DNA of 64,000 nt, taken from positions 3,273,144 to 3,337,143 of the forward strand of contig CM030933.1 of assembly GCA_018136815.1 (NCBI GenBank). Reading direction: 5' to 3'. Below, in pieces: positions 26,031 through 38,019 of the stretch (position 1 is the stretch's first letter; the number at the start of each line of letters is the position of its first letter). The translations under genes and the position numbers were made by a program. A model generated the notes under the pieces. It was given only the letters and a program-made list of their open reading frames with translations. It was not told the origin of the DNA and did not search any database. The DNA comes from Isochrysis galbana (lineage: Eukaryota; Haptophyta; Isochrysidales; Isochrysidaceae).

Positions 26031-27196
26031 AGTAGGTGGTATAAAAAATAGTCGAACGCGAACTCAACTCAAACTTTTTGACCGTTTGAACATAGTCAAC
26101 TAACTGAAACCTTTAAAGGGTCAAAAAACGAACATAGTCAACTTCAACTAGAGCTAGTACTCCTCAGGCCACCAAAGTGAACAGAAACAACTACCCACTA
26201 CTGACCCTCCCCCTCAAAGTGAACACAGTTGAGACAAGAGGCAAGCACCCCTCTCACGCAGCCCCAAGTACGTACATGATGGCTCATACTAGCCCGATCC
26301 TAGATGGGAAATACAGAGCCGGGCAACAGAAATACAAAAAATACAGTATGTATTTGGCCTCCGGCCAAGTACAGGCCAAATACAGGCCAAATACAGATAC
26401 CGGTGGGGGGATATGGATATATGGATATATACTACTACATATAATACTGCTATCTCTTTCTCTTAAGCGGCGGCAAGAAGCACCTTTGAAGGTGCTTCGC
26501 GATAGTTGAGTGCTCTAAGCTCCATATATTACGGTAAATGGAAATGGACGTTCCATATCTTGTACACACACCCCATCCTCACGACAACTGCGACATGCAG
26601 CACCTCCCAGGGTGCTTCGCCGGTTAAGATATAGATATATGCTCATGTATCTATATCTAGTTCTAGCTAGTCTACCATAGAGAAGGCCGTAGGGGTCTAG
26701 GGGTCTAGGTACGTCGTCGCTTCTCGCTTCTCGCACGCTCGCTCGCTCATTCGCTCATCCCCCCCCCCCTCCTTCCCTCCCTGCCTCCCTCCCTCCTCCC
26801 TCCCTCCCGCTCCTTCGCTCGCTCTCACTCCTTCGCTCCTTTCCTCCCCCTGTCCCTTGTCCCCCCCTTCCTCCCTCTCTCTCCTCCCTCGCTCGCTCGC
26901 TTGCCCTTCCCCCCCTCACCTCCCCCTTGCCCCTTGTCGCATTCATCCTAGATCCTAGATGATGCGATTTCCAGGCTCTTATATCCAGGTCCTTCGCCGT
27001 GCGGCCACACGGTGAAGCTCAGGTACATCTAGGTTGGTAGGGTTCGTCCCTAGCGGCCTAGAATTCGAGTTCTCGTTTCGTTCCGTCTAGCCTGTTTGTC
27101 AGGTCTAGATTCCAAGTTTCCTCCTTTCGGGCAATCTTGACCCAAAGGACGAGCCAGGTCGCCTGTCACTCGCTGCGCGCTTGTCTCAGTGCATAG
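26031..27196. other. Gene-free spacer with small hairpins and a CT tract
   Basis: No coding region is supported. It contains a duplicated gaacatagtcaact motif with flanking tttttgacc/ggtcaaaaa inverted arms (about 26078-26125), short caggccaaatac tandem repeats (near 26370), and a 10-bp-stem hairpin GAAGCACCTT-TG-AAGGTGCTTC (26477-26498). A related hairpin AGCACC-GGTGCT lies at 26599-26616. A C/T-only tract (about 26755-26940) resembles the tracts in front of genes in this window, but no gene is recognisable after it. Confidence 0.5.
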
Positions 27197-27317
27197 GTGT
27201 ATGTATCTGTGTCAACAGCACGCGCCAAGGTGTACGGGCAGGTGCGCTGAGGGCTGTCGTGTTAGTACCAGGCTAGTGAGAGTAGTGGTTGGTACTAATG
27301 CTCAGATAGATTATTAT
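27197..27317 (+). repeat. ~120-bp dispersed repeat, copy 1
   Basis: This segment is nearly identical to the reverse complement of 44790-44907; shared blocks include caacagcacgcgccaagg and gggctgtcgtgttagtac. The main difference is a 4-bp insertion (ttgg). In the 44-kb copy it forms the left end of an insertion with target-site duplications, just before an ATT-rich end. So this copy is best read as the terminal part of the same element family, truncated here. The 27318-27800 spacer that follows holds short tandem motifs (cgacactcgacactcgacac, ttgttcttgttc) and no supported gene. Confidence 0.8.
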
Positions 27318-27799
27318 CTGCCAAGCCCTAGCGGTGTGTGTATGTGGTGTGGCGGCGTGCACTTCGAGCAAACGATGCGCGATGCGTGCGTGTCGTGGTG
27401 TTTCGTTTCGGCCCATCTGGTATGTTCGTGTCAGTCATGAGTCTGAAGTGCCTATGCTGCTGTGTGCTGGGCGTAGGAGTGGGGTGGGGTGTAATAAGTG
27501 CTCTCTATGTGCATCATAAGCTACACCTATACTATAGCTAAAGAGAGAGAGAGCCACTTTTTAATATAATGAGAGGCCCGCCGCAGGCGAAGCCGAAGCC
27601 TACGGTGTGTGCACATTGCTAGCCTGACACTCGACACTCGACACTCGACAGCCGGCAACTGTGTTCAACACTGTTCATAGTGTTCAGTCGCCGCTTCGTG
27701 TTCTTTTTGTTCTTGTTCAACTGCTCGTTGTTGTTCTTGTTCGGCTCAGAGGCTTGTTGCTAAGTGTTGTTCTTGTTCAGAATCTGAACAGTGTTCGGC

Positions 27800-27824
27800 G
27801 CTTAACGTTAACTTAACGTTAAGC
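27800..27824. repeat. Perfect 12-bp-arm palindrome at the stop codon
   Basis: GCTTAACGTTAA, one C, then TTAACGTTAAGC. The arms pair perfectly and the TAA stop of the minus-strand orphan exon lies inside one arm. It could form a terminator-like or 3'-processing hairpin in the transcript, or be an unrelated AT-rich palindrome. Confidence 0.6.
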
Positions 27825-27923
27825 AGCCAGCGTGCCGCGCTCGCCCATCCGGTTCAGGTCCAGCGCCAGCACGCGCAACGGCGCGCCGCCGCCGCGCAGC
27901 GTCGACACGTACGCTTCTTTACC
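27819..27923 (-). CDS. Orphan C-terminal coding exon
   Basis: On the minus strand, GGT AAA GAA GCG TAC ... GCT GCT TAA gives about 34 residues ending LDLNRMGERGTLAA, with strong GC-third-position codon usage like the real genes here and unlike the surroundings. It looks like the last exon of a minus-strand gene or a gene relic. Upstream sequence (to the right) loses coding character within a few codons, near possible acceptor AGs, and then runs into the CT tract of the divergent remodeler gene. No family was recognised. The stop codon lies inside a perfect palindrome (27800-27824). Confidence 0.45.
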   Translation of the reverse strand, partial: GKEAYVSTLRGGGAPLRVLALDLNRMGERGTLAA

Positions 27924-28099
27924 ACTTACTTGTAGGCAAGGGTGGGAAGTCGGGAGTAACACCAGCCAGCACTCTGCCTCGCGCAGTGCGGAGTGCAAGT
28001 ATCGGTACTTTTGTAAAGATGTGTTTTATTTTCCTACGGACGATGGAGAGCGAGGAGGGCGTTGCGCGGGAAAAGGGCGTCCCACGAGATGAGATTTGA

Positions 28100-28638
28100 C
28101 CGGAGAAGAGCCACCCTCTCCCTGCTCCCTCTCTCTTCTGTTCCTCTCGCTCTCGAGCTTCCCCGCCTTCCTCTTCTTCCCTCGACCCACCCCCTCTTTT
28201 CTTACGTATCTTTGCTGTTTGATTTCTCTCCTCGGGAGGAATGTCTTGGCTGGAGAACGGCGAGCCGCACACTCCTCCCGGGGGGCCCTCGCTCCCTCTC
28301 TCTCTCTCTTCTTTCTCCCTCTCGGTTTCCTCCTTCTCCTCCCACCCCCCCCCTTTCTCCCCGTCTTTTGGCGGGAAAGAGAGAAGAAGAGAGAGAGAGA
28401 GAGAAGGGCCTCCCCCCCTCTCTCTCTCTCCTTCTTCCCTCCCCCCCCGCCCCTCCCCCCCCACCCACACGAGCCCTTCTTTCACGTAAACAAGGGGTGA
28501 CATTATTCTTCTCACCTCAGCCCCTCCCCTTCCCTTCCCCTCTCTCTCCCTCTCTCTCCCCGTCCCCTTCCCACTACCGGTGGCGGCCTCCTCCCTCTCC
28601 CTCTCTCCACCTCCCTCCCTCCCTCCCTCCCTCCCTCC
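28100..28638 (+). promoter_or_regulatory. Sense-strand pyrimidine tract before the remodeler
   Basis: About 540 bp of mostly C/T sequence (ctctctc, ccctcc runs, with one short GA island near 28375-28408) ends directly at the ATG in ctccATGgcg. It probably holds the promoter and 5' UTR of the remodeler gene. It has the same position and strand as tracts before the nucleoredoxin and coiled-coil genes. Confidence 0.6.
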
Positions 28639-31600
28639 ATGGCGGAGCAGGTGGGCCCCTCACACCGGCTGCGGCTCTCGCTCGACCATACCAACCGCAC
28701 CGCCCGCTTCCTTCCCCCAGTCCCTCCGCCACCACCGCTGCAGAGAGGGGGGAGGAGAGCCAGGCTTCTGAGGCTCGACATGCCAGCGGGAGCTTCCGCT
28801 TCTCTCCTTTGGGACTCAACCCTCGTGGGCTCCCGCGTGCGCTGCTTGCTCACACCTGGCGTATGGACGCCTGGAGTCATCGTTGGCTACGACTCGGACG
28901 CGGCATCCTTCCGGGTGAGGAGGAAGAGGCCGAGAGGGGAGGCGGAGGAGGGAGGAGCGGACGAGGAGGGCGAGGCGGGCGACGAGGAAGAGGAGACGAT
29001 GACGCTACCAGACCATACGGTGCGGCTCGAGTGGTTCACCGACTGGGAAGGCGAGCCACGCGACGACCAGCCGGATTCACACCCTACGCACGACGAAGCG
29101 GATGAGGCCGGGGAGGAGGAGGAGGAGGACCTGACGCTCGAGCGCTCCATCTTTTCCGAGACTGGTTCGCGTGCGGCCCCGTCGAGCCCCCCCCCCCCCC
29201 CCCGCATCCCGACACCGGACTCACTGTGGCCGCCGTTTCCGCCCGCGGCGCAGGGTACCGCCACGTGCGAAGCAACTCGTCGGTGAGCTTTGGCGGCTCG
29301 ACCATCGCCATCTACGAGTGCGCCTTCTACTCCGACGGCAAGGAGCGCTACATCGGTCAGTCGACGAATCCACGCGAGGCGGCGCTCGCCTATCAGCGGC
29401 ACCTGGCGGGCGTGCTCATCGAACGACGCCGCCGCTTCCAAGAATCGCGCCGGCAGGAGCAGCGCGAGGAAGCCCAGCGGCAGCGGCGGCTCAAGCGGGC
29501 AGCCGAGATGGAGTCGGCGCGGCGCGAGGCGGAGGCGGTGCAGCGCGCTGCCGCCGCAGCTGTCGGCAAGACGGCAAGCGCGGTGGTTGCCGCCGTCTCT
29601 CAGACGCCCCCGCCTGCGCCGGTCGCCGCTGCTGCCGACGCCCCAGTGCAGAGGCAGCGGCAGAAGCGGATGCGGTGTGGCGAGTGCGAGGCGTGCTGTG
29701 CGCTGAACTGCGGAAAGTGCCGTTTTTGCCTCGATATGCCGCGGTTCGGCGGTGGCGGCACGCTGCGGCAGCCGTGCATCCAGCGACGGTGCCGGAACAA
29801 GACGTTCGAGGTTACGGGGGCCGTGCCCACCCTCCCGCCGCCGGCGCCGGCGCCGCCCGAGGTGTACGATGAGAGTCTGATTGGCCGGCGTGTCCGCGCG
29901 CTACGCAGCGGCGTGGGCGGCGCGAGCGGCTGGCACGCGGGCACCGTGGTGGAGTGGCAGGCACCCGTCACGCGGCACGGGCAGCCACGATTCTTCATTA
30001 GGTTCGACGACGGGCACGAGGCTGAGTACACCATGCCCGACAACCCCGACTGCCTCTTACTGCCGCGCGGGGCCGCCGAGTCTGGCAAGGATCCGCTCGC
30101 CGGCCTCTCGCTATCGGACCAGCGCAAGGCCTTCAAGGCGGCTGCTGCTGCTGCTGAGGCGGAGGCGCGTGCGGTTGTCAAGGCGGAGGGGCTTACGCTG
30201 TACACGTCGGCGCGCACAGAGACGGGCTACCGCTGCGTAAGCGCCGTTCGCCAACAGCGGCTGGGCGTGATTGTCTATGAGGTAAAAACCAAGGCGGACG
30301 GCGGCTCCGTCTCGCTCGGCCGCTTCCCCTCCAAGACCCAGGCGGCCGTCGCCTTTGCGCGGTACATGCAGTCGCAGGAGGCCGATGCGATACGGCCGGC
30401 GCGGGCGGGCGGGTACGGCAACATGGTTATTCCGTTCGAGATGATTGACGCAATGGAGGACGGCACGACTAACACGATAGAGAAGGTGCTCGATGTGCGC
30501 GAGGTGGAGGTTGAGGTGCCCGACGAGCCGGCAGAGCCCGAGCCGGAGGGGCCGGGCCCGGACGATGACGCGTACCATCTACCAGGTGGAGCACCGAGGC
30601 GGCGCACAAAGATGTCTGTCGCAGCGTGTGCTGCTAGCTGCGGCATGGCCGCCGAGCCGCCGCAACGCACCAAAGAGAGCGTGGCCGCAGCCGCAGCGGG
30701 GATTGGCGCAGCCACGGGTGGCGGCTGCGGCGTCACGCCGCCGCCTGGCTCGCCGCTAGTCAGCCAGTCTGACCCATCCACCAAGGAGAATCAGCCGGCT
30801 TTGACGCAGCTGCTCGAGCCTAAGACTGCGCACGGCAGCGGCGGATGCGGCGGCGGCGTCCTCTCGGCTGGCGGCATGTGCACTGCTGGCACGTGCCCCA
30901 ACAAGGCCGAGGCACGTCACCCGCGCCTGCCTGTCGCGCTCTGCTCGATCCACGCAAGGCAAAACGCCAAGCTGCTGAGCGAGGGCTGGCCAAAGGGGGA
31001 CGACGGCGACGAGGATGCGTGCCGCTGGTGCTGCGGCCTGAAGCTCGATCCACTTGACCGACCCGTCGAGTCGGAGGAGGTGTCTACGCTGCTGTGCGAC
31101 GGGTGCGGGAAGGCGTGGTGCTCCGACTGCATCAGTGGCAACCTGGGCGCCCACTACTGGCAGCAGGTTGCCTCTCTCGGCGATGATGATGAGTGGCGCT
31201 GCTTCTATTGTGACCCAGAGCTGCTCAAGCAGCTCCTCGGCGCGGCAGGTGCACCCCCCGCCCCGGCCGACGCCGACGACAGCATCGAGTCGCCCCCGTC
31301 GTGCGCACGGCCACCGCTCGTCGGTGCCACCGATACGCTCGCACCCGTCGCCGAGCCCGCCTCGGGATCGGGCTCGATCGAGGGCGCGACGCGCCCTACG
31401 ATGCTCGTGACTGAGTATCTAGTGAAGCTGCGGGGCTTCTCTTACGCGCGCTCCGTGTGGAAGACGGCGGAGGAGATCGAGGAGGATGGCCGGCTCTCTA
31501 AGGCTGCGCTAGCGCGCTTCCTACGCCGGCTGGCTGATGGCGAGCCCATCGACAAGGGATACGAGGCGCACATGAAGGTCGAGCGAGTCATCTGCCGCCG

Positions 31601-34497
31601 CGACGCGAGCGGCTTCGACGAGTACCTAGTAAAGTGGCGGCAGCTGCCATACGCCGAGTGCTCTTGGGAAAGTGCAGCTGATGTGCCGGCCGAGGCCATC
31701 GCCGCGTACGAGGCGCGCGAGGGCGGCGAGACTGCGGAGGCGGTGAGCACTAGCGCTACCACGATGACCGCGTGGCTTAAGAAAGACATGGAGCTGGAGG
31801 TGGTGCCCAACTCGTCGGAGCTACGCGGGGCCTGGTACGCGGCGGTGGCCACGCGTCTTGCGCAGAAGAGCGTGACCGTCGAGTACAAGCACTTAATCAA
31901 GGACGAGGACGAGGCCCTCCCAACCAAGCTGAGCGAGCGGGTGGAGATGCACCGCGCGCGGCCGCTGCCGCCTCAACGACCGCGTGGCTGGGCGCCCATC
32001 CCGGGCGAACCAGTGCAGGTGCAGCACGCAGATGGTTGGTGGGTGGCCATCGCTAAGGCCACGCGCAAGCGCGGCGAGCCGCTCATCGACGACTCCGCGC
32101 CCGTCCTGTGGGAGGAAATCCTGGGCTTAGAGGCGGTGGATCCCAACCAGGCCGAGCCCGCTACGGCCGCGGCCAGCCTCCCCCTCGGCACACAGATGGT
32201 CGGGCTGGATGGGCACATGTGGGAGGTCCGGCTGAGCGATACGCGCGAGCTCGATGGGGCCATCCACGGGTGGGTCGCCGTGAATGCGGCTGCTGCCGAC
32301 ACGCGAACGCGCTCCGCAGTGCGGACTGTTCGCGGCCGCACGTGGACTAAGGTACCCGGCTCGCGTGTCGTCGTCCGGTATATTGAGGAGGAGGAGGAGG
32401 AGCCGCTGGTTCTACTGCCTGCCAACGGACCGCAGATCACGTGCTGCAAGTGCGGTACCGAGCTCGACAACGAGGCCGGTGAGGTAGTGGCGCCGTCGGT
32501 CGGCTGCGACGAAGCTGGCTGCGACCACTGGGCTTGCATCCCGTGCGCTGGCTTCGAGAGCGCACGCGATCCGGCCCTCGGCTCGAAGCTCTGGTTCTGC
32601 CCTGTGCACGACAAGAACCGGCCGCCCCCAAAGAAGGTGTTCTATCCAGGCACGGTGCTGCGGTACAATCCGGATCTGGGGCTACTCGTCCGCTTCGACG
32701 GCTTTGCTGATGGCTCGCCCGACGCTGAGGGCTGGGTTGAGGAGGCCGGTGAGGACGACTGGTGCTGGGAGGAGCAATTTGACGAGAAGAGGGATGAGGC
32801 GACGCGTGCTGAGGTGGTCACCGACCTAGCCAAGGAGACGGTCTACTACGTGGTCACGCCAGGCGACAAGTTCCGCATGTGGAAGCCGCTGAGGGAACTT
32901 CGACCCAACTGGGAGTGGGCCTCTCCGGAGGAGGGGTGGAAGGTGGGCGAGCAGCTCCGCATGCCGGGTCAGGAGCGCGCCGCCGAAGTGACCGAGCAGG
33001 ATACCGATTCGGACAGCGATGGGGAGGCGAGCGCATCGCGCCCTGGCAGCCGGCTGTCAAACCAGCCTTTGGCGGAGGAGGGCGTGCGCGTGCGCCGGGC
33101 ACATGGGCGCAACGAGGACGACCCGGCCTATGCTGATCCCGGAGCCGAGGTGACGGCTGTGCAGGCGGAGAGCGAGGATGACGATGCGCCTGCGGAAGTG
33201 ACTGGCTGGTCCAAACTGGAGGAGTCGCCCGTCTTTCCCAACGCAGCGAGTGGCGACAGGCGGTTGCGCGATTATCAGCTGGCCGGGCTCAACTGGCTGC
33301 GCCTGAACTGGTACCTCGGCCGAAACGTGATCCTGGGCGATGAGATGGGGCTGGGCAAGACGGCACAGACGCTCGCACTACTGCAGACTTTGCGCACAAT
33401 GGAAAAGCTCAACGGGCCCTTCCTCATCGTCGTGCCCCTCTCAACCATCACGCACTGGGAACGGGAGGCGGCTGCGTGGACCGACGCGTACACAGTCATC
33501 TTCCACGGTTCCGCCGACTCGCGGCGCGTTATCCTGCAGTATGACTGGGGTGAGCCCGCGCCCAAGGGCCAAGTGCGCTACCGCTTCCACATCGTCATCA
33601 CCACCTTCGAGACCGTCGTCCAGGAGGCGGAGCCGCTCATGAAGATCAAGTGGACCTACTTGATCGTCGACGAGGGGCACAAGCTCAAGAACCGCAATTC
33701 GAAGATCGTCGAAGCCATGCGCGAGCTGCGCGCGCGCCGCCGGCTAGTTTTGACAGGCACGCCGCTGCAGAATCACGTGTCGGAACTGTGGTCCATCCTC
33801 AACTTCCTCGACCGAAAGAAGTTCAGCGATCTCGACGCCTTCCTCGACGACTTCGGCGCGCTTTCTTCGGGTAATGGCACGGTGGAGCAAGTGAACAAGC
33901 TCAATAAACTGCTCAAGCCTCACCTGCTGCGGCGCGAGAAGGCTGACGTCGAGAAGAGCTTGCAGTCCATGCAAGAGACCCTGATCTACGTCGAGATCAC
34001 CAACCTGCAGAAGCTATGCTACCGTGCCTGCCTCGAGCAAAACCGTGCGCTGCTGCTGCGCGGCGTCGGCGCGGTCAACGCGGGCGCCGTGTCTTTCAAC
34101 AACGTCTCAATGATGCTGCGCCACTGCTGTAACCACCCTTGGCTGATCCGCGAGATCGAGCAGTCGGCGCTTGTGCAGCTGGCGTCGGAGTCATCGATGC
34201 GCGAGCCTGCCACGCTTGCCGAGCATAACGATGTGGATCTTTGGCGACGCACACGCGCCAAGCTCGAGGCCGAGGACGAGGCGCGCTACGTTGACCGGCT
34301 AGTGCAGACCTCAGGCAAGCTTGTGCTTCTAGACAAGCTGCTGCCCAAGCTCAAAGCGGATGGACATCGCGTGCTTCTCTTCTCACAATTTACTAAGATG
34401 CTGGACCTGATTGAGGACCTCGTACGCGGGCGCCGGTGGAGCTACGAGCGCCTCGACGGCGCCGTGACGGGGCGCGAACGGCAGGCCGCTATTGACC
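28639..34497 (+). CDS. CXXC/PHD/chromodomain SNF2 chromatin remodeler (3' truncated)
   Basis: Two exons are proposed: 28639-29164 and 29254-34497, with an 89-bp GT-AG intron (GAGACTG|gttcgc...ggcgcag|GGTACC) that restores the frame and completes a TGYRHV motif. The 1923 known residues carry a Tudor-like segment (about 58-130), an AP2-like TGYRHV repeat (about 175-215), a CXXC zinc finger (CGECEACC...CGKCRFC, about 315-365, the kind that reads unmethylated CpG), a second Tudor-like segment (380-440), a second AP2-like repeat (TGYRCV...LGRF, 495-540), a PHD-type finger (about 764), tandem chromodomains (894-1000), a second PHD (1237-1290), and a SNF2 ATPase from about 1510 with GDEMGLGKT, DEGH and LTGTPLQNH. 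DEGH replaces the common DEAH. The protein is lost in the assembly gap just after helicase motif IV (DGAVTGRERQAAID), so motifs V-VI are missing. It is CHD/Mi-2-like in outline and would slide nucleosomes in the nucleus. Met at 28780 is an alternative start. Confidence 0.88.
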
Positions 34498-34597
34498 NNN
34501 NNNNNNNNNNNNNNNNNNNNNNNNNNNNNNNNNNNNNNNNNNNNNNNNNNNNNNNNNNNNNNNNNNNNNNNNNNNNNNNNNNNNNNNNNNNNNNNNN
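34498..34597. other. Assembly gap (100 N)
   Basis: Exactly 100 N, the usual placeholder for a gap of unknown size. The remodeler frame does not continue on the right side: a stop follows within about 15 codons. The order and distance of the two flanks are therefore uncertain. Confidence 0.98.
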
Positions 34598-35215
34598 CTG
34601 TTTTAGGTGTCTGGGCACAATAAAAAATTCTGGGATGCTAATATGACGTAGTTCCAACACTGCGAAGTCGTTGATAAGCTTCTGGGCACGGTTTCTACCG
34701 GTAGTCTTCGTTGCGCCCCTTCTACCGAAAACTCAGCCCGCGTAGCTGGGGGTGTTACCGCGTGTGTTGGGAGTGGGGGAGCGTGATTAGCTTTGTAATA
34801 ATAATATTATTGTGGCTAACCAAAAAGAAAACAAGCACATAGCCTGGTCCTCTTTTGACGGAACGCGACTTCGGCAACCTCCTAGTCTTAGCAACGGAAA
34901 AGAATCACTTCCTACTTTGAACCAGCAGCCACGGCCACAGCGGAACCCGTCTTCATGCACTCGTTACTAACGAGAGCCCTACGCGTGGGGACTTGCAAAC
35001 GACGAACACACGTACCCCAACGTTCTAGCAGTACGCGTACACTTGAGCCCGAGCAAAACCGACCCATATGTTGCTGGTATGGATGAGCGCACCGCCTGCA
35101 ATGCCATGTGCAACGTCTTAGTTGCACGAGCCGCCGCACAAACCGTGCACTACACAAGGTGATCCTCGTGCACCGCTCATAGAAGGTCAGAGCCAGCCGT
35201 CATGCCCGGTCGCTC
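34598..35215. repeat. Spacer with dispersed repeat (34745-34875)
   Basis: The stretch from about 34745 to 34875 (ttaccgcgtgtgt, agtgggggagcgtgattag, aataataatattattgtgg, ttttgacggaacgcgactt) matches 52407-52545 in the same orientation. The match is nearly exact, apart from a 15-bp extra piece at 52 kb and a few bases at 34 kb. It contains the palindromic aataatattatt. No gene is supported in the rest of the spacer. Confidence 0.7.
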
Positions 35216-36944
35216 TCAGCATATCTTGGCCTTAGAGAAGTCCATCTCGGGATGCTGCTCCATGAAGCGCTTGAGCATGTCCTGCTTCGACTGCTCGTCG
35301 GCCGTCGGTAAACCGGCGGCCTTCTGGCGCTGATCGTACATCATCTTCTCAACAGTCTGCATAAGGATGGGAGCGATAGAAGCTGCGGTCAAATGGCATG
35401 CAACCGGCGGAGCAAGTAGCGGAATCGAACGTGCACCCATCGATATGGGACTGCTTGTGGGCGCACAAGACCTGTCGGAAGAACACTGCCACGTGGACAT
35501 GCGCACTCGGCGCGGAACCCTAGGAAATTCATCACACCTGCCGCGTTTCCCCATCGAGGTCAGAGAGCTTTGAATTCTCTGGCTCCACCTTTTGCGTATC
35601 GATCTCCGGATCACCTACAATGACGCTCTTCCACCTGCGGCAAGGTGCAGCGCCCCGAGCGTGGGAGTCACGTGGGCAATCGATTCAGTCGAGCGCCGCG
35701 TCGCTCCGTGATGCGAGCATGCATCTTGCATGTGCCACTGCCAGAAGCCATGACGGCGTAATACAAGAGGGCACCATGCGGGCGGCACGCGACGCGCGCA
35801 CCACTCCATTCCATTAACCTTCGTAAGGGTGATCGTAACCAGTCGGTTGTCATCCGCCGGGTTGTCCTCCACCGACCAAGACGAATCCTCCATCTTCACC
35901 GCCTGAAGGAGCTCTCCGTCGATGAGCGGCGCAGGATGACCGGCCACCGCGACGCGCAGCTTCTTTTTCGCAATCGTCACGTCGATAAGCTTGGCCTTCG
36001 TCCCCTTTGGCACTGCAACGTAGACAGTCAAATCCCCAAGCGTCTGCTCCCATCGATAGTTGTCGCAAGTGCCGCCATTGTTGACGGGCGTTTGGCCCTT
36101 GGACTCTCCTTCGCCGTCATCGCCTTCCTTTGCACCTACCTCGTCAGTTGCAGCCTCGCCCGAGGCGGCTTCCTTCGAGGAAGAGGCGGCAGCCTTCGGC
36201 TCGTCGGTGACGTCGACGATCCGGCTCTCCTCCTCCTCTTCCTTGGCCTTCTGCTGCTTCGCCTTCTCCGCAGCCAGCCTCTCCTTGCGTGCGGCCTCCT
36301 CCGCCTTCCTCTTCTTCTCCTTGGCGGTGCGCTCGCGCACATCCTCCTCAGAGCGTTCCTTGTTCTTGGTGAAGGCTGCGAGGACAGAGGCTTGCGCCGC
36401 GTCGGCCGAGGAGGCACCCGTAAAGAAGTCCGTCTTGCGCCGGAGGAAGCCGAAGAAGCCGTCCAGCAGCGGCTCGATCCCACCGAGCTGGCCGGCCATA
36501 TTCATATACCTGCGCGTGTCAACAGGAGACAGAAAAGAACACGCGCGCGCGTCAGAAGGAGGAAGGAGAGAGAGCGAAGTGACAAGGCAGCTAGGATGAA
36601 GACGGCAGGGACGGTCGATTAAGATGAGAGAGCAGGGAGAGGGAGAGGTGGGGGGGGGAAAGAGAGAGAAGGCAGAGCGTGGAGGAAGGGGGAGGAGGGG
36701 GGAGGAAGGGGGAGGAGGGGGGGGGCGCGATTTGAGCGGGCAGGAGGAGAAGAAGAAGGGGGAAGGAGAAGGAGAAAGAAGAGGAAATGGAGAGAGGGGG
36801 AAGGAGAAAGAGGAGAAGGAGAGGGAGGGAGCGAGCGAGGGAGGGAGGGAGCCGCCCCATAGGCAGGGGCGCAAGGAGGGCCGCGAGGCGGGGGGGAGGG
36901 GGGGGCGGATCCACTCACATCCCATCGAAGCGCTCGTCGTCCAT
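35216..36944 (-). CDS. NUDC: NudC nuclear-movement protein, four exons
   Basis: Proposed exons on the minus strand are 36944-36919, 36509-35802, 35634-35538 and 35356-35216, giving 972 nt or 323 residues, against about 330 in animal NudC. Junctions are GAT GGG AT|gtgagt...cgcag|G TAT, GAG TG|gtgcgc...ccgcag|G TGG, and CGG CAG|gtgtga...tgcag|ACT. The N-terminus has the conserved [14 protein letters not shown], followed by a Glu/Lys-rich coiled segment. The p23-like CS domain runs from [14 protein letters not shown] through the split MEWW. The C-terminal signature is [16 protein letters not shown], then [11 protein letters not shown] and [10 protein letters not shown]. NudC acts as an Hsp90 co-chaperone in dynein and microtubule functions. 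The gene converges with the remodeler. Intron 1 is long and GA-rich on the plus strand. Confidence 0.95.
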
Positions 36945-36958
36945 CGCGTCAGCTGCAG

Positions 36959-36991
<33 letters not shown>

Positions 36992-37339
36992 GAGAGAAGG
37001 AGAGGGAGGGGGGGAAGGGGGAGGCGGGAGAGAGGCCGAGGGAGAGAGAGAGGAGAGAGAGGGCGGGAGGAAGAGGGGGAGGGGGAGGGGGAGGAGCCGG
37101 GGAATAAGTTAAAGTGAGACGAAAAGACATGAAGAATAGGAGCGAGAGAGAGAGGAGACTCGGATGAAAACGAACGGGGAGAGGAGGAATCGAGGGGAAG
37201 CTGAAAAGAATGGAAAAAAGAGAAGAGAGAAAAGAGAGGAAGAGAGAAATGAGATGGAGAGAGAGAGAGAGAGAGATGGAGAGAGAGAGAGAGAGAGAGA
37301 TGGAGAGAGGGAGAGAGAGAGGAGAGAGAGAGAGGGAGG

Positions 37340-37412
<73 letters not shown>

Positions 37413-37999
37413 GGAGAGAGAGAGAGAGAGAAAGAGGGAGAGAGGGAGAGAAGAGACGAGAAGAGACGAGAGAGAAGAGAAGAGACCAACGAGGAGAGAG
37501 AGAGAGAGGGGCAGGGAGAAGATTCTATACCGGAGGGGGGGAGGCGCCAGCGGAGAGATAGTTGATAAAGAGAACGAGGCGTGCACACGGGGGAGTACAG
37601 TATGGGTGCACCATTAAGAAACCCTACCATTAAGAAAGCTTAACATGATTTTGGCCGCGACTCGCTAAGAAACTGGGGGTCGAGCCTCAGGCTCGACCCC
37701 CAGCTAAGAAACCCCGCCTAAGAAACAACCCCCCCCCCGGGGGGGGGGGGAGGGGCTTGGGGCTTGGGCAGGGTGGCAGGGCCGCGCATGTAGCAGCCGG
37801 TCCGCCTAGAGTCTAGAGTATGGCATTTAGTCCGCTTACCTAAAGTCCGCTCGCCGCCCGGCCGAGGCCGTAAGGCGCCGAGTTCACGCGCCCGTCTATG
37901 TCTATGCACGTCGGCGGGCAGTCCGCACATAAAGATTTCACATTTATAGATGCATGTTATGTGCATATGTATACATATGTACATACATACAATGTGAAG
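36945..37999 (-). promoter_or_regulatory. NUDC upstream polypyrimidine (sense) tract and spacer
   Basis: From about 36957 to 37510 the plus strand is almost pure GA, so the NUDC sense strand is CT. Within it, 37255-37450 is a (GA)n microsatellite. The rest to 37999 is spacer with a cccc/gggg inverted run near 37730-37750 and a duplicated taagaaacc motif (37615-37727). No gene is supported there. Confidence 0.55.
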
Positions 38000-38019
38000 C
38001 ATATATAAAGAACAACAAA

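Noticed and set aside
29165-29253. A frameshift or sequencing error in the poly-C run of the remodeler
   Set aside because: A GT-AG intron of 89 bp restores the frame exactly and completes a TGYR motif that recurs downstream, which is a better explanation.
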